Positions 1 to 12,350 are shown, numbered from the stretch's first letter. The stretch is DNA of 64,000 bases from Blattamonas nauphoetae (GCA_033064195.1 JARBJD010000003.1:558001-622000); one strand, 5' to 3'. A program made the numbers and translations. Notes: generated from the sequence alone by a model not told the origin.

Positions 1-29
1 GAGTGTGGGGTTGTGTCTGCCTGTTCCTC

Positions 30-3000
30 TCACCAATACGATACCTTCGACTTTTTAACCTGCGGGCGGAGAGGAAACTCGTGGATCTCGACGAGGAAGC
101 TCTTCTTGCGGATCTCAGTTCGTCCTTCCTGTCGCTGGTTGGTTGGCTTCATTGTGAAGTCCTCCGAATCGTCAAACAAGATCTGAGCCCACGCACCCTT
201 CCCCTGCTGCTTCTCGTCCATGCTGGGTGCAGAGAAGAGGGTCAGACACGACATCTGCGTCCTGAACTGGATGCTGTGTCCTTTCATCTGAGTCTGATGC
301 GCTCGCACAACCATCTCCAACCCCGTCTCACTCAGAAACGCCTTTGTCATATCCGGCCCAAACAAGAACCCTGCCATCCGTGGAGACACCTGCAGTCCGT
401 CCTTCTCGGATGGGTCGCTCCACAGCAGGGCTGTGGTCAGTCCGTCAGAAAGCGGATCGGAGGGACGTTTGATGCTGCGGATCTCGTGCAGCAGAGCCTG
501 CCCCGACAAGCGCGGTGACACTTCCCCGTCCGCATCTCGCAGTACTCGCTCCGACATTTTCATCTTTCGATAGTCGTCCACAGACACTCGCTTCTGCTCG
601 GCGAAGAACCGGTCTGGGTTGCGGTAATAGAGTGGCTGATCGAACGGGCTGAGTGCACTGTCGACTTCATCGTCGTCTTCGACCTCGTCAGCCTCGCAGT
701 ATCCTCGCCGTGTCCACACCATCCCGTTCCTCATCTTCAGTTCGGGAAGCACGAACGACGGCAGAGGGGGAACTCCACCGTGCACGCAGAACACTTTGTT
801 GTTCAGAATCGCACATAGCGGCATTGCTGAGAACAGCTTCGCAAACCAGAAATACACTTTGTAGTTGTACTTCTTCTTCACCTCTGTCACAAATCCGTAT
901 GTCACATTCACGTCTGCACTCTCGTGGTTTCCTCGCAGGATCACAACTTGCTGCGGGTGCGCCAGCTTCAGGCACAGCAGTATCATCACAACCTCCACTC
1001 CACACTTCCCTCGATCGACGTAATCTCCGAGGAACACAAACGGATGATCATGTGATGGCATCCCTGTCGCCTTCAGGACAACCAGAAGATCGTTGAACTG
1101 TCCGTGCAGGTCTCCAATCAGGCTCGCTTTCCATCGCTGCGGAGATGGCATTCCACGCAGGACAGGCGTCGGTGAGGGAGAGTGTCGGGTTGGCAAGTAC
1201 AGCGGTGACGATGGACCTGTCTCGTTGTTCGACATCCGCACAATACCCGCGTCCAGATCAGGCGACAGCGAGGGATTGAAATCGGAGTGTTGGGAGTGGT
1301 GCGCCGTGGGGAAGCGAAGAGGTACGATTTCGAAAGCCGGCTGTCCTTCACTCGACACTGTCGGAGGAGCAGTCAGGGCTGGCTGAGGGATTCCCATGAA
1401 CGGCGCGAATGGTGACAACGAGTTCTTGGACACGTCCGAGTTCGATGGAGAGGGTTGGCTCGTCACAAACATCGGGTTGCTGAGAGGCGGCTGGAAATAC
1501 TGTGACGCTGTTTGGAGTGGCTGGAATGGCATCGCGACGACGTCTTCATCGATCACACCGTTCAGCTTTGGAGTCGTCGTCAGGTCGGACTGGAACGGTG
1601 TCGCTTGCTCCGAGCTGAAGTGGGTGAGCGAGTACACTTCGCTTGTGGGTGGTGAGGGGGGAGGTGGGGAAGAGTGCTGCCCAGACAGAGGTGGTGTCAT
1701 TGCAGCGTGCAAAGCAGAAAGTTCTTTCTCGTCCTTCCGCTGTCGCTTCATCTTCTTCTTCTGCCGCTTGTACATCTCGTTCCACGTCTGACTGTCGAAC
1801 ATCCCACACGTGCACCGCACATCCTCTCGCATCACGTCGTCAGCCAGGTCGAACACGCTGTTCATCCCAAACTGGTTCTCTGTCTGTCGTGTACGTTGAG
1901 TCGCTGGGGTGTCCGCCAACCCCATCGACAGAAATGACGAGACTGGTAATGACGCCGACGACGACAAATGTCGGCTCGCTGCCAGTGACGACCTACCGTC
2001 GAAGGAAAAGTTGTCTGACGCGATTGTCTCGCTTTCCAACCTGCCCATCTCCTCCTCCACATCCGCCAGAGTCTCCCTGTCGTCGATTCCGACTGACAGG
2101 TCCGGCATTTCGAGCGAGATGTTGTGCGCAATCAGGATAATCGGGTTGTTGTCGATGTCCACTTCATTCCCCAAAAGCAGGAATGTGTTGTCGAAACGTG
2201 CCAAGTGTTGCAGAGTCGATGTTCGCGATGTGTCGCGAGTGGTGAGATGATGTGTGTTCGAAGGGCGTTGTTCCACTGAATGCCATGCGTCTGGATCTGT
2301 TTCTGTCTCCGAGCTTTCGCTTTCACTTCCATCGTCACTTTTATCTTCTGACTCAGCGGAGTTATCGTCTGGTGGGGATGGGGTCGGTGTCACACTCTTT
2401 TCTCGTTTCTCCTTCTTCCTTTCCACAAGTCCAAGGTCTTGTTGTCCCATTCCCGAGAAGGAAAGAGAGGATTCATCGTTGTTGAATTTTGCTTGGTTTT
2501 TGATTCCGATCATCGATTTCAGGCGAGGTTGGTGGGGGGACTGCATGTTGTAGATCTTATACGATGTGTCGAGCGGAGTTCTTGATCCGAACATTTCTGA
2601 AATCGGCGGAGATGAGGCGGGTGAGGGATAAGCTATGTTGAGGTGTTGCAGAAAGTTTTCTGAGTGTGTTTGACGCCATGGAGGGCTGCCTGGGATGGGA
2701 GACATGGAGAGGGGAACAGGGGATTGGGAGATGAAGGGAATATGGACGGGTGAGCCATGGGCGGCGCTTTGGGTGGAAAATCGTGTTGGGGAGCCGAATG
2801 TGCCGGATTGAAGGGAGATGGTTTGGGTGGGTGAGCCGGGGCAGGTCGGCAAGATGTCCACACATGTGGGCTCCTGTCGAAGGATGGCAGTGCCACGTTC
2901 GAGAATTTGGAGGACAAGGCTTAAGGAATGAGGAGAACGTGATGGCAGGAAGATGACAAACCGTTCTGGATAACAGGGTTGGCAATCGTTTGGGTCATGG

Positions 3001-3735
3001 AGTTTTATGAATTCTTCCCCATAATCCAACATTTTTTGAACAAATGTGTCTGTCACTTCCTCGTCTTCTTCGAGTGTGGGGCCTTTGTAATCCTTGGGGA
3101 GATCGATCGTCCGCCAATCAGGGAGTTTGACATGACCCTGCTGAGCATCGGTTAACCTCGAAACAAGATTGTACTCGTATTGTGTATCAGTGCAGAGTCG
3201 GAGACGTTCTTGGAGAATTTGACTGTTTGGGATAATTCGAGTGAGGTTGCTGAAATGATGAGAAAAGTCAATATTTCTGGAAAAATAAACCTAAAATCGG
3301 TGTGTGCTTCTGTAAAGTGTCGGAGAGCTGAGAATTTGTTCTAGTAAACGAGAAAAAATGGGCAGACCAAGATGAGCAAGACCACGTCGGTAGTAAGCCT
3401 TAAACACGTTCAATAAGAAAAAGAAGCAGACCTTCACATAGTCCGAGCTGATATTTAGAGCATTTTGGGCATCATCGAGTGATAGCTTGTAATGTTCAAG
3501 ACGAAAGTTGGCCATCGATCTGTTGGAGTATGCTACACTCAATACTTCCTCAGAAATGTGGTGAGTAGTGCAGATGGAAATTGCTGCCGAATACTTCTCG
3601 ATGGACTCGCTGTATCGCAATTCTGAATCCAACAGAACAGAGGTGGTGGTTGTGAATGAACGAGGAACAAATCACACGATAAAACAATTTGTTTCCGCTA
3701 CGAATCAGATTATTAGCCTTTGTGAGAGGTCTCAT
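30..3735 (-). CDS. PP5: Protein phosphatase 5-like: TPR domain plus PPP catalytic domain, spliced
   Basis: Serine/threonine phosphatase of the PPP family with N-terminal tetratricopeptide repeats, the layout of PP5. Four short GT-AG introns (55, 33, 40 and 41 nt, all between about 3250 and 3680) join the ATG at 3735 to a TPR region (LRYSESIEKYSAAI, YYRRGLAHLALRHFTEA), then the PP5-type linker (YKGPTLEEDEEV), then one long exon from about 3250 to 30. The catalytic core shows GDLHGQ, GDYVDRG, GNHE, HGG and RAH, so the metal ligands are present; SAPSMD replaces the usual SAPNYC. The protein is about 1,195 residues against about 500 in animal PP5. Some 575 Ser/Pro-rich, apparently disordered residues lie between the first catalytic helix and GDLHGQ, and a second acidic insert follows HGG. 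The frame is open throughout, so I treat the gene as functional. In other eukaryotes PP5 binds Hsp90 through its TPRs. Confidence 0.88.
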
Positions 3736-3936
3736 AAAACATAATACAATCAGTAAAGAAAAAGAAGCAGTAGAAAATGAGTTGAATTGATCTAAACCCG
3801 CTGTCTTTTTTAATTCACTTCAGAGACGACACGTTCCAAACTTACATCTCCTTGTCAATTTAACATGAAGAAAATGCTAATATGAAGAAAAGATTGGTTA
3901 TCATCCTCAGTTCAGCTTCTTTCTTCTTAAGATGTA

Positions 3937-4291
3937 CAGGGTGGCCCAGAAGTAGTCTAACCGTATGGGTCGATCACTTTTCTTCGATCTTGCGCAATTG
4001 ACCCCAATCGTCTTTCTCTTCTTTCCTATGCTTCAAAATTTCCCTTCTTTTCATTTCACAAGTGCTTCCTCGACTGTAGTCTCGATGGATCTCATGAAAC
4101 GGGACTGACTCCGTTTTTTGAACACTCCTTTCTTGAGCGGACAAGGATTGTTGATCAACGAAACAGTGGTGAAAAGAAAAGAAGTGAAATTAAGAAGCAT
4201 TGTAGTGAGGAGAAAGACGATTGGTGTCAACGGAATTTGTTCGACGAGAAGTGATCGACCCATAGGGTTAGACTACTTCTGGGCCACCCTG
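3937..4291. mobile_element. Tc1/mariner-like MITE with TA target duplication
   Basis: A 355-bp element whose ends are long imperfect inverted repeats (about 160 bp each) beginning CAGGGTGGCCCAGAAGTAGT. It is flanked by TA at 3935-3936 and 4292-4293, the target duplication of Tc1/mariner transposons. No transposase is present, so it is non-autonomous. It lies just upstream of the PP5-like start codon (3735), where it could affect the promoter. Confidence 0.85.
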
Positions 4292-4293
4292 TA

Positions 4294-4990
4294 TTCTTGT
4301 TGGACGATCACTCCCCCATGGTGATTTTTCCACTATTCTTTGGTATCATCAATTTTTTGTCTCAGACTGCCTTTGTTTCTACTTTTTCATGATAGTCATA
4401 TCGTTGGAAGCACAATCAACGTTATGTTGGAACCAAGCAAAATCAGCCTGTGTTCAGTCACGCTTTTGTATATGGTGCCAAGAACCGTTTGATAAAAACA
4501 CAAAAGTCACTCAAGGTGCGATGTGCATGCCAGGTTTGACTCTTTAATCATCTATGTTCGTTTCTCCATCTCGACAACCATGAACATCCTCCAGGTGGTC
4601 AATATGGTGCAAATGACAATTCAAAAGAAACAGAACCAACAAGACAGAATCTTACCTGCAAATATTCGAAGTCACACTGGATAGTCGGGAACCTGACACT
4701 CCCGTTCTTCCTCCTGATTTCACTCCTCGCCTTTCTCGGCTCTTTTGCTATTCTTGAAGTACTAATTCTTTGCATCTGCTCTCGATTGAAGAAGAGATCA
4801 AAATAACTGTCAATTCACTCTATTTTCTTCTTTTTTCTGTCGCTTCCCCTGTTTAAGACCATCTTTCTCGTTCATTTTTCCTCTTATGTTGGCTTTTATC
4901 TCTCATAAACTCGTTTCTAACTGTTTGTTCTGAACCACATCCGACACTTCATTTACAGTGACAAAAGGGCGTTTTAGGACTAATTTTGGC
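4294..4990. other. No clear gene; possible membrane-anchor remnant
   Basis: About 700 bp without a convincing gene. A short plus-strand frame near 4650-4807 reads as one hydrophobic segment (LTLPFFLLISLLAFLGSF) followed by a basic tail (RLKKRSK) and a stop. That is the shape of the C-terminal anchor of a surface protein, but too little remains to assign it. Confidence 0.3.
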
Positions 4991-7210
4991 GTCTCTCTTC
5001 CTCCCTCCGTCGTCGCTCTTCCTCCTCACGGCATCTTCTTTCCTCTTCTTTACATCTTCGTTGTTCCTCTTCCATCCTTCTGAGTCTCTCCGCTTCCTCC
5101 CGTCATTTCTGCTCTTCCCTCTCCAGCCGGAGCCTCTCCTCTTCTCTCCTCCTCCTTTTTTCTTCTTCCAACCTCCGTCGCTCAGCTTCTCTCTGCTGTT
5201 GTTCGTCCATCTCTCTCCAAATCCTCTCCTCCTCCGCCGTTCGCAGTCGTTCCCTTTTCCGCTTCCCTCTTCCACTTCTCTGCTTCTCTTCTTTCTCTTT
5301 CCTCTTCTTCTCTTCTCCTTCGTGCTGCATCTTCCCGACGCCGTCTCGCTTCTTCTTCAGCTCGTAAGCGTTCCTGTCTTTTCCGTTCACGTGCTTCATC
5401 GATTTTGTGCCACAGATCTCCGCTTGTCCCAAGATTGTCTCGATTTTTCCTTTTCATCAGCTACGATCGATCTTCCGGAGCCCTTCCACCTCGTCTGAGG
5501 AGTCGTCGTCGGTTCTTATCCGGCCAAGCTCGTCCGTACTCCGCAGGGTTTGCTACAAACTGCTCCACCGTTCGTCTTTCATGGCCTGCTCGTCACCAAA
5601 TGGAGAGATTGAGCGGATCGGATGATTGATTCATAGAGAATGTTTGATTGGAGAAGTCCTGCAAGACGTTTTGTTTCTGTGACTCGTGGTGGCAATTCAG
5701 AGTGATGATCTCTGAAGTAAGTGACGAAATCTGACGGATGACTGCGTCTGGAGTGTCCTTGTCTGAAGTTTGTTGATGCTGGTTTTCATTGCATTCGGTT
5801 TGGCAGCGTGACTGCCTGCATTTCCGAACTTCTTCCAGAACAGTCACATCGTCCCGAAGAGCATTGATTTCAGCAGTCCTCTCTCGCTCGTGCCCTTTCA
5901 TCCCATTTTGGAGTCTCTCCTCTTCCGCTCTCTCGTTCTCGGCGATCATCGCGAGACCCTTCCTCTTCTCCTCTGACCCCTTTCCGCTCAGCTCCAAAAG
6001 TAGAATCTTCATAGCCGCTTCCTTCTCTCGCAACGAACGTTGCATCGTAGTGATTGTGTCTTCTTGGCTGGTTGGATTGAGCAGTGGGTCTTTGGGTGGT
6101 GGAACAGGATTGTTTGGGGAGACGAACGAGGATTATCCAGTGAGTTTCTTGTCTTCTGTGTAGACCTGTTCACTCTCTGAGCTGCTCAGACCGCTTGATT
6201 GTTTGTGTTTGCTGTCTCGTTCTGGATCCTATCCCGCATCGCTGCAACGAGAATTTTGGTCTCGTGCTGTTTGTGCAGCAGCAGTCGTCCAGAGTTTGGC
6301 GAAGTCGTGCAAGAGACCTTTGTTGGTGACCGCATTGGGTTGAGAAGGAAGATGGCTCAGGATTACGATGTTATGGGAGTTCAGCAAGCGACTGTGTTCT
6401 GTTTGAAGGCTGGAGAGAGTTTTGCAGAGTTTCTGGGCAGACTTCTCTGCTTTTTGCCTTCTTTCTTTGCCATTCTCTGCATCTGTTTCCATCATAAGTA
6501 TGTCCTTCTCCTTCATCAATCTCTCTTTCACAACCTGCCGTTGAGTCTCTTCCCCCTCGTCGCTGTCGTGGAAGTAGTCTTCACTCGCATTCTCCCCACC
6601 TGCCCCACACTTCGTCAGTTTCAGTCGTGCTTTCTGGAGTCTGCTTGTTGCCATATCTGTCATCTGTTTCTCTTCTCCGATATCCATCTTTGCTTTGTGT
6701 CTCGCTTCTGCTTTTTCAAACCCATGCTCTGATCTGAGAAGACATCTTTGGACGATTTTGGCAATTGTGGAGTGGAGGTTGACGGATAGTGCCTGGAGGA
6801 GTCGGTGGATGTGATGTGCGAGGGATTAGTTATCATGTGTGAAGTGGAGGTGACAGTGATGATGTGGAGGGTCCCGATGGATGGGTGTTGATCGTGATGG
6901 TGTTCGGAGTCGGTTGTGTGATTGGTTGGAGAAGAGGCTGAGAGGCGATAGGAGAGGCGGTGCGGAAGGGCGTTCTGTGGGGACTGTCCATTGTGGAGGG
7001 CTGTCATCGGTGCGCTGTCTCCTCGTTCGGTCTATCCGTCCACTGCCGCTGGGAACGGGAGGGAGGATGATGTCTGGCCAGTCGCTTATTCGGAGGTTGG
7101 CCCCTCCTGTTTGGAAGACACGGTTGCAGTCTTCGGATGGTTGAGTTTTGGTTGGACGAAAATTGAGTGTTGGTGAAGAATGTGAAGAAAAACGTAAAAA
7201 ACTCCACTTT
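4990..7210 (-). pseudogene. Decayed coiled-coil protein gene
   Basis: Read on the minus strand, all frames through this stretch give fragments of one long charged coiled coil. A Ser/Thr/His/Pro-rich start (about 6660-7200) is followed by heptad-like helices (6229-6687, then 5593-6045) and a Glu/Arg-rich coil (4990-5457) with runs such as RRRREDAARRRREEEERE. The reading is broken: the Glu/Arg coil changes frame near 5250, and an in-frame TGA near 5122 is followed by more coil in the same frame (REEAERLRRMEEEQRRC) before the final stop. Short introns cannot explain these breaks. Many flagellar and cytoskeletal proteins look like this, so no family can be named. Confidence 0.55.
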
Positions 7211-7535
7211 TCACGGAATTAGAAGGAAGAGTGTTGAGATCTTGGATATCTTTAGCCGATGAGTCGATTGAAGAGTGGAATTAGAGTTCATTGAGGTCAA
7301 CAAGACAAGTGTAATGAAGGTGACTGTTTGTGATGTGGCAGATTCCACAAAGGATGTCACAACCGCCTGAAGACGATTCTCACAGATTTAATTAATTTTC
7401 TCTGAAAAGTTTTAAGAATTATCACTGATTATCATTATAGCAGGCACACTTTGCACAGATCCATCAGTAACGTGTTTTCTCAAATTCAAGATCATCACAC
7501 AAGAAAACCTGTCGAAAAAATGAAATTAATAGACA

Positions 7536-8040
7536 TGGGACATAAGGCACGAGTGGACTTTCTGGGCCAAAGGTGATCGAGGTGTGTTGTGACATTGTTG
7601 TTCATCGAGGCTATTCTCTCGTAATAAATTGTCGAATATGGATGTGAACACGTTTTATTTTCAAAATGTTGAGAATACTGTCGAGATCGTCTCAGAGAAT
7701 GTCACGATCATTCGATCGTGTTTGATGAGGTCGATCGGCGAACTATATCACTTCATCTTTACGCTTTCTTGATTCATTTCAACTTTCTGTCTCGTATTTT
7801 CTTACAATTTTTCAAAACATAGCGATTGATCATGATGTATCGTGAAGTGACAATCTACTGCAGTTCTCCCTTCAAGACACCAATTTTTAGGTAGTGAACG
7901 TGCGGCGCGTTTGGCCTAGCGGTAGCCAACCCCTCTGTCGACTGTTGTGCTCGGGGTTCGACTCCCGCCGAGCACAACTTTTTTGCAACTACTTAGAGTT
8001 TTTTGGCCCAGAAAGTCCACCCTTGCCGGACATAATTCAA
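7536..8040. mobile_element. Inverted-repeat element carrying a tRNA-like module
   Basis: Two inverted copies of GGACTTTCTGGGCCAAA (about 7557-7573 and 7999-8017), with diverged GACATAA-containing flanks, bracket about 500 bp. The interval holds a tRNA-like sequence close to its right end and no protein-coding gene. The outer limits are approximate because I could not find a clean target duplication. Confidence 0.45.
7901..7984 (+). ncRNA. tRNA-like pol III module
   Basis: A box A match (TGGCCTAGCGG, 7912-7922) and a perfect box B (GGTTCGACTCC, 7955-7965) stand at tRNA spacing. A run of six T at 7979-7984 is a plausible pol III terminator. A ten-pair hairpin, TTGTGCTCGG (7945-7954) with CCGAGCACAA (7968-7977), overlaps the T-arm. 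The full cloverleaf does not close: no 5' acceptor strand pairs with the 3' end. It is better read as a tRNA-derived transcript or SINE head than as a working tRNA gene. Confidence 0.5.
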
Positions 8041-9373
8041 TTTCGGGACATAATTCCCTCTTTGAGCGATCTATTGACAATTAAGGTCTAATATTTGTGA
8101 AAATAATTCGTGAACTGGTCTGTTCACGCCACAAAAGTCAACGGAAAGGAAAAATTGTCTTGAAGTGGAGAAAGGAGGATCAACGTCTGATCTTCCCACA
8201 ATCAATGTGACAAAATCTCCGTTCTCCGAAAAAAGTCATATCCCAGTCCTTCTCACCTTCCACGTCTCAGATGACATGGCACAAACCTAATAACAAGAGT
8301 CCGAAAAAATTGAGAAACCCAATAATGGATGGGATCAAACATCCAAAATACCCCCTTGCCCGCTCAAAAATCCCCATTCAAGGATCCTGTCTTAAAGATT
8401 AACGCACTCACGGACAATGACCTGATGGTCACTGCAGTGCAATCCCGGTATGCTTTCCACCAATCAAAGCTCAATTCGCTCTTTTTATGGAATGCAATTG
8501 TTGCTTCATTTTTCTTGCATGGATCTGTCTCTCTCCTTCATCACTCATTCTCTTCCTCTTTTTCCTCATTTTTCAGTGTTTGTCGGTCAAACTTTATTGA
8601 TTCAACAAATTAGACGAACAGTTTGGTCACTCCACCAATCAGTTCAGATCCAGCATATTTCCCGTGTTTTTCAGGTTTGCTCTCATTTTTATTCCTTACT
8701 TTTCATTCTCTTCACATTTTTAGGCAGATGCATGGATTTCATGTTGTTAATACGATGATCCATGACACAGGAGGAGATCTCTGCAATAAGATGGCGGAGA
8801 AACGTCACTCAGACTTCGGTCATATCACTTGTATTTCACTACTGTTTGTATTGATGATTTTTTTGGGTAATGTGATGTAATGATCAGTTCTGAAAAATGG
8901 AGAGACCCATCATAAAGTGGAAAAAGGATCGAGAATTTGGACCATCTCCAATTTAGTTCATACTTAGTGAGGATGTGTAATAGGCTCCCTACAACCTGTA
9001 ATTCACTCTCCAACAGAAATTGATTCTTATTTAGGTAGAAAAGCGAATTATGTCTCCAAATTGTTTTGTGTCCCACATCTATAAAACAAAACAGAAGTGA
9101 GTGAAAAGAAGTGTAAGTTGATCAACTAGGTCTGACTTTGAACGAGATGGTGCCCGAGCAAGCAATTCGACTCTCTCGGGCATTTGGGTAGATCTGACCC
9201 TAACTGTGACTTTTCCAAAAAAATCTGCCATGTGAAGTGTGATCAAGACATCTATTCCAAACCAATAAAGTAAAATAGGAAAATATGAGGGTAAAAACAA
9301 TGGAGAGGCATACTGAGATCCTGAATCATCAACATCTCAGTTCTTTTGGTCCATATCAGGTCTGGCTTTGAAC
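8041..9373. other. No clear gene; weak spliced ORF and diverged repeats
   Basis: A plus-strand frame from the ATG at 8329 (MGSNIQNTPLPAQ) runs to 8613 and is followed by pyrimidine-rich AG sites near 8573 and 8728 that could be acceptors. No combination of introns gives a convincing protein. Between about 9070 and 9373 the DNA contains weak direct copies of the arm that begins at 9374 (shared AAAACAATGG and GGTCTG context), suggesting older insertions of the same repeat. Confidence 0.25.
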
Positions 9374-10372
9374 AAGATATCAATGCCGAACCAATTAAGA
9401 GAAATAAGCGGAGATGATAGCAAAAACAATGGAAGTGCACACTTATATTGTGATTTTTGCATGTATCAAATCAATTTGAAGTCATTGACAGAGAAGAGAA
9501 GAGTGAAAGATGAGTTGAGCAGGTCTCCACACATTTTGGTACAATGGAGATAAAAATGAGTCACAACCGGACAAAAGAAGTATTGAATGGATTGCTGACT
9601 TCAACTCGCGGGATGAGAAGTCCTGAAAGAAAAGAGTGGATGAAGACAACTTGACATGGGTGAGTGGATCAGATCAGAAGTCAGGTCCAATTTCTCCTCT
9701 TCTGAGATTAGGGTAGAAGTTGGATGAACAAATTGAGAGAAAGCGAGTGTGTAAATATAAGGTGCTTCGCAGATTTGTCCATCTCTGGTTCCTTTCTTGG
9801 GCCGATCGTACAGTAAACTCCTTTTTAGGAGTTCGTAAAACGGAGACCCGACAGCTCGCGATTCGTCACTAAAACGATGTTAACGCACTTCACGCCCTTC
9901 TCGACAATTTTAGATGGGGACAAACGAATCTTGAAGCAGCAGCTTCCTCAATATAGTTAGAATGGGGCAACGGAGTTGTGATTGTTTAATCATCTTTTGA
10001 GGAATTCATTCAATTTGTTCATCCAACTTCTACCCTAATCTCAGAAGAGGAGAAATTGGACCTGACTTCTGATCTGATCCACTCACCCATGTCAAGTTGT
10101 CTTCATCCACTCTTTTCTTTCAGGACTTCTCATCCCGCGAGTTGAAGTCAGCAATCCATTCAATACTTCTTTTGTCCGGTTGTGACTCATTTTTATCTCC
10201 ATTGTACCAAAATGTGTGGAGACCTGCTCAACTCATCTTTCACTCTTCTCTTCTCTGTCAATGACTTCAAATTGATTTGATACATGCAAAAATCACAATA
10301 TAAGTGTGCACTTCCATTGTTTTTGCTATCATCTCCGCTTATTTCTCTTAATTGGTTCGGCATTGATATCTT
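9374..10372. repeat. Foldback repeat: two identical-looking 363-bp arms around a 273-bp core
   Basis: The sequence at 9374-9736 recurs in reverse complement at 10010-10372. By eye I see no difference between the arms, which are equal in length. The core (9737-10009) has no long reading frame. No TA or longer target duplication is evident, so this is either a foldback transposon of unknown family, a recent inverted duplication, or an assembly artefact. The lack of divergence implies recent origin or gene conversion. Confidence 0.8.
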
Positions 10373-10379
10373 ATCGAGC

Positions 10380-10780
10380 CATTGGAGATCTCGTCAGATC
10401 ATCTCACAGATACGCAAGTACGCAGGGCACTTGCGTGGATGATACGAACCTCCCACTTTCTTCAAGTTGTCGATTCGCCTTCTCGTTCTTTCGACAATGG
10501 ACAAGGTATAGAATTTGATCTCACCCATTCTCAGATTTGTGTTTTTATGGTGTCTACTTCGGCCCTGGACACACTGAGGTCTCCATAAATGTTGTTTCAG
10601 AAAAAGAGAGATAAATTGAAATCGTCTTTGTTGTGGTGGCAAGAACAACTTTTTTGAGGCACATTGTTGTGTCGACGTTGTTTGATGTTTGGATAATATT
10701 GCCCATGTTGTGAAAAGTTTGAATACCGTTCCTGTTGTTGTTTGCCTTGAATTGACATTCATGATATCGATCATCCAACT
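10380..10780 (-). pseudogene. Unrecognised coiled-coil-like gene remnant
   Basis: Minus-strand frames give short helical, charged pieces (LERELDDRYHECQFKANNN and RRIDNLKKVGGSYHPRK) separated by stops. They do not form one protein and resemble no family I know. The piece stops where the 13-kb inverted-repeat unit begins, so the unit may have inserted into this gene. Confidence 0.25.
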
Positions 10781-10796
10781 CCCGTTCCAGGGTCAT

Positions 10797-11210
10797 CTCA
10801 ATTTAAAGTTGGTTTTCTCGAGTGCAGTTGGTTTTCTGAACTGCAGTTGGTTTTCTGAACGACCGTTGGTTTTCTGAACGACCGTTGGAAATCTGCAAAA
10901 AAAGTTGGTTTTTTTAAACCTTATCGGTGTGGATATTTGATCAAAAAAAATTGTACAAATGGACGAGTTGGTAGATACAAAGACTTCCACTGTTGGGTCC
11001 CAGGTTCGAATCCCGGGATCTCCAACTTTTTTCTTAACAGGATTTTTCTGACGTGATCATTCATATTTTTGTGAAATTATTGCAGTATTCATGATCGGAT
11101 GAGTAATGTTCGACAATTGGATTGAATTGGCCTTTTTTTGAATCGGATCCTCCCACTTTCTCTTTAACTCTCCTCTCTCTGGTGTATACCGCCCTTTCAA
11201 CAGGATATAT
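10797..11210 (+). repeat. Left inverted terminal repeat of a 13-kb unit
   Basis: About 414 bp recurring in inverted orientation at 23499-23894 with roughly 95 percent identity. It starts CTCAATTT, contains four tandem copies of a 19-bp unit built on GTTGGTTTTCTGAAC (about 10807-10893), then a tRNA-like module, and ends near AACAGGATATAT. Immediately outside it lies CCCGTTCCAGGGTC (10781-10794), which also lies immediately outside the right copy in the same orientation. Confidence 0.75.
10957..11032 (+). ncRNA. tRNA-like pol III module in the left terminal repeat
   Basis: A near-consensus box A (TGGACGAGTTGG, 10960-10971), a perfect box B (GGTTCGAATCC, 11003-11013) and a T6 run (11027-11032). 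The T-stem has one mismatch and there is no matching 5' acceptor strand, so a standard cloverleaf does not form. GTTGGTAGAT pairs imperfectly with ATCTCCAAC to make a shortened outer stem. Probably a tRNA-derived SINE-like segment. Confidence 0.5.
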
Positions 11211-12350
11211 ATCCTGAAAGCGACGAGTTTCATTGTGAGTCTGGAAAGATTGGACGGTCAGAAAGGCCTCTATCTCTGATTGTGTTTTAACAATCTCATC
11301 CACTCATCGCTCAGATACGATTGAGGGACACGGTGAAGGGCTTTCCCATCCTTTCGAATGCTTGGGCAAGCCATGACACATGCTGAATCTCACTGTTTGA
11401 TGACCCCTCCTGAGCGATTGGATCATGATGAAAAATGGAACCGTGTATTGAACAGGAAGAATGGACACTCAAAGAAGAGTTAAAAACACTCGACATCGAC
11501 TCATCTTCACACAGGCCTAGATCACTCTCGAGAAATGTGGGTCCCTTGTCATTTTCCAGCGAAATCCATGCCTATACTGCCCGACACGACGACATGATCC
11601 GGCTGTAAAACGGTAGTAGTTTTCTGAATAGAGAGACAATGTGTTTCAATTTTCTATCAATGATAATTGAGAGAGGTAGACACCTTGTGACAAAAAATTG
11701 GACACCAAAAAATATGGAATGACGTGAAAACTGTAAAACAAAATAAATGATGGACATGCTCTTCGCGACATGACACGTGATTCACTTCATCCTGTTCGAT
11801 CCCTCGAACTTTAATTTTTTTCACTGTATGGTAGTAACACTCGAGGAGGCTGTCACTGAATGAGAGAACGCTGATTCCATTACTTTCTTGTGGGATGGAG
11901 TTCACACCTCACATGATTTTTTGACAAAGGAAGTCCAATGAGACGTAAATCGCATAATTTTCAAAAAGAATTGAAACGAGGGTTCACGAAATGTGTTTGA
12001 TGAGGTTAAAGTCGGGAACGATTGTTCGATGGTATTTCTGACCGATATTGACATGTTTGATTCTTGGAAGTATTATCGTTTTTCTTTTTCAACCAGCATG
12101 ATCACTGAGAAGGACTCGTGAGTGGTGGAGAGGGTTCATCTTTGCTTGAGTGAGTTTTTAGACGATAGTGTCATTGAATTGTTTTCCGTCAATGATCTCT
12201 TCCGTCACGACAAGTTTTCAGTTTCAACTAATCCCAGTACATCACCAAATCCCAAGTTTGCTGGGATGATCACACAACCCAGATTCTCAGCATGATGTGT
12301 CTTTTATCTTTATGACTTCTTGAATTTCTCTTGTCATCTCTCACACAGAT
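11211..12350. other. No gene recognised; holds one arm of a diverged inverted repeat
   Basis: No convincing gene. The segment 11670-11795 matches 12800-12925 in inverted orientation (shared GAATCACGTGTCATGTCG, CACGTCATTC and a GTAGACA end). This suggests an old inverted-repeat element of about 1.25 kb spanning 11670-12925. The arms are clearly diverged. Confidence 0.35.

Noticed and set aside
3-518. Plus-strand frame at the left edge
   Set aside because: Antisense of the PP5-like catalytic exon, without homology of its own.
4986-5498. Plus-strand Phe/Leu/Ser-rich frame resembling a membrane protein
   Set aside because: It is the antisense of the Glu/Arg-rich coiled coil; GAG/AGG codons read backward give Leu/Pro/Ser/Phe.
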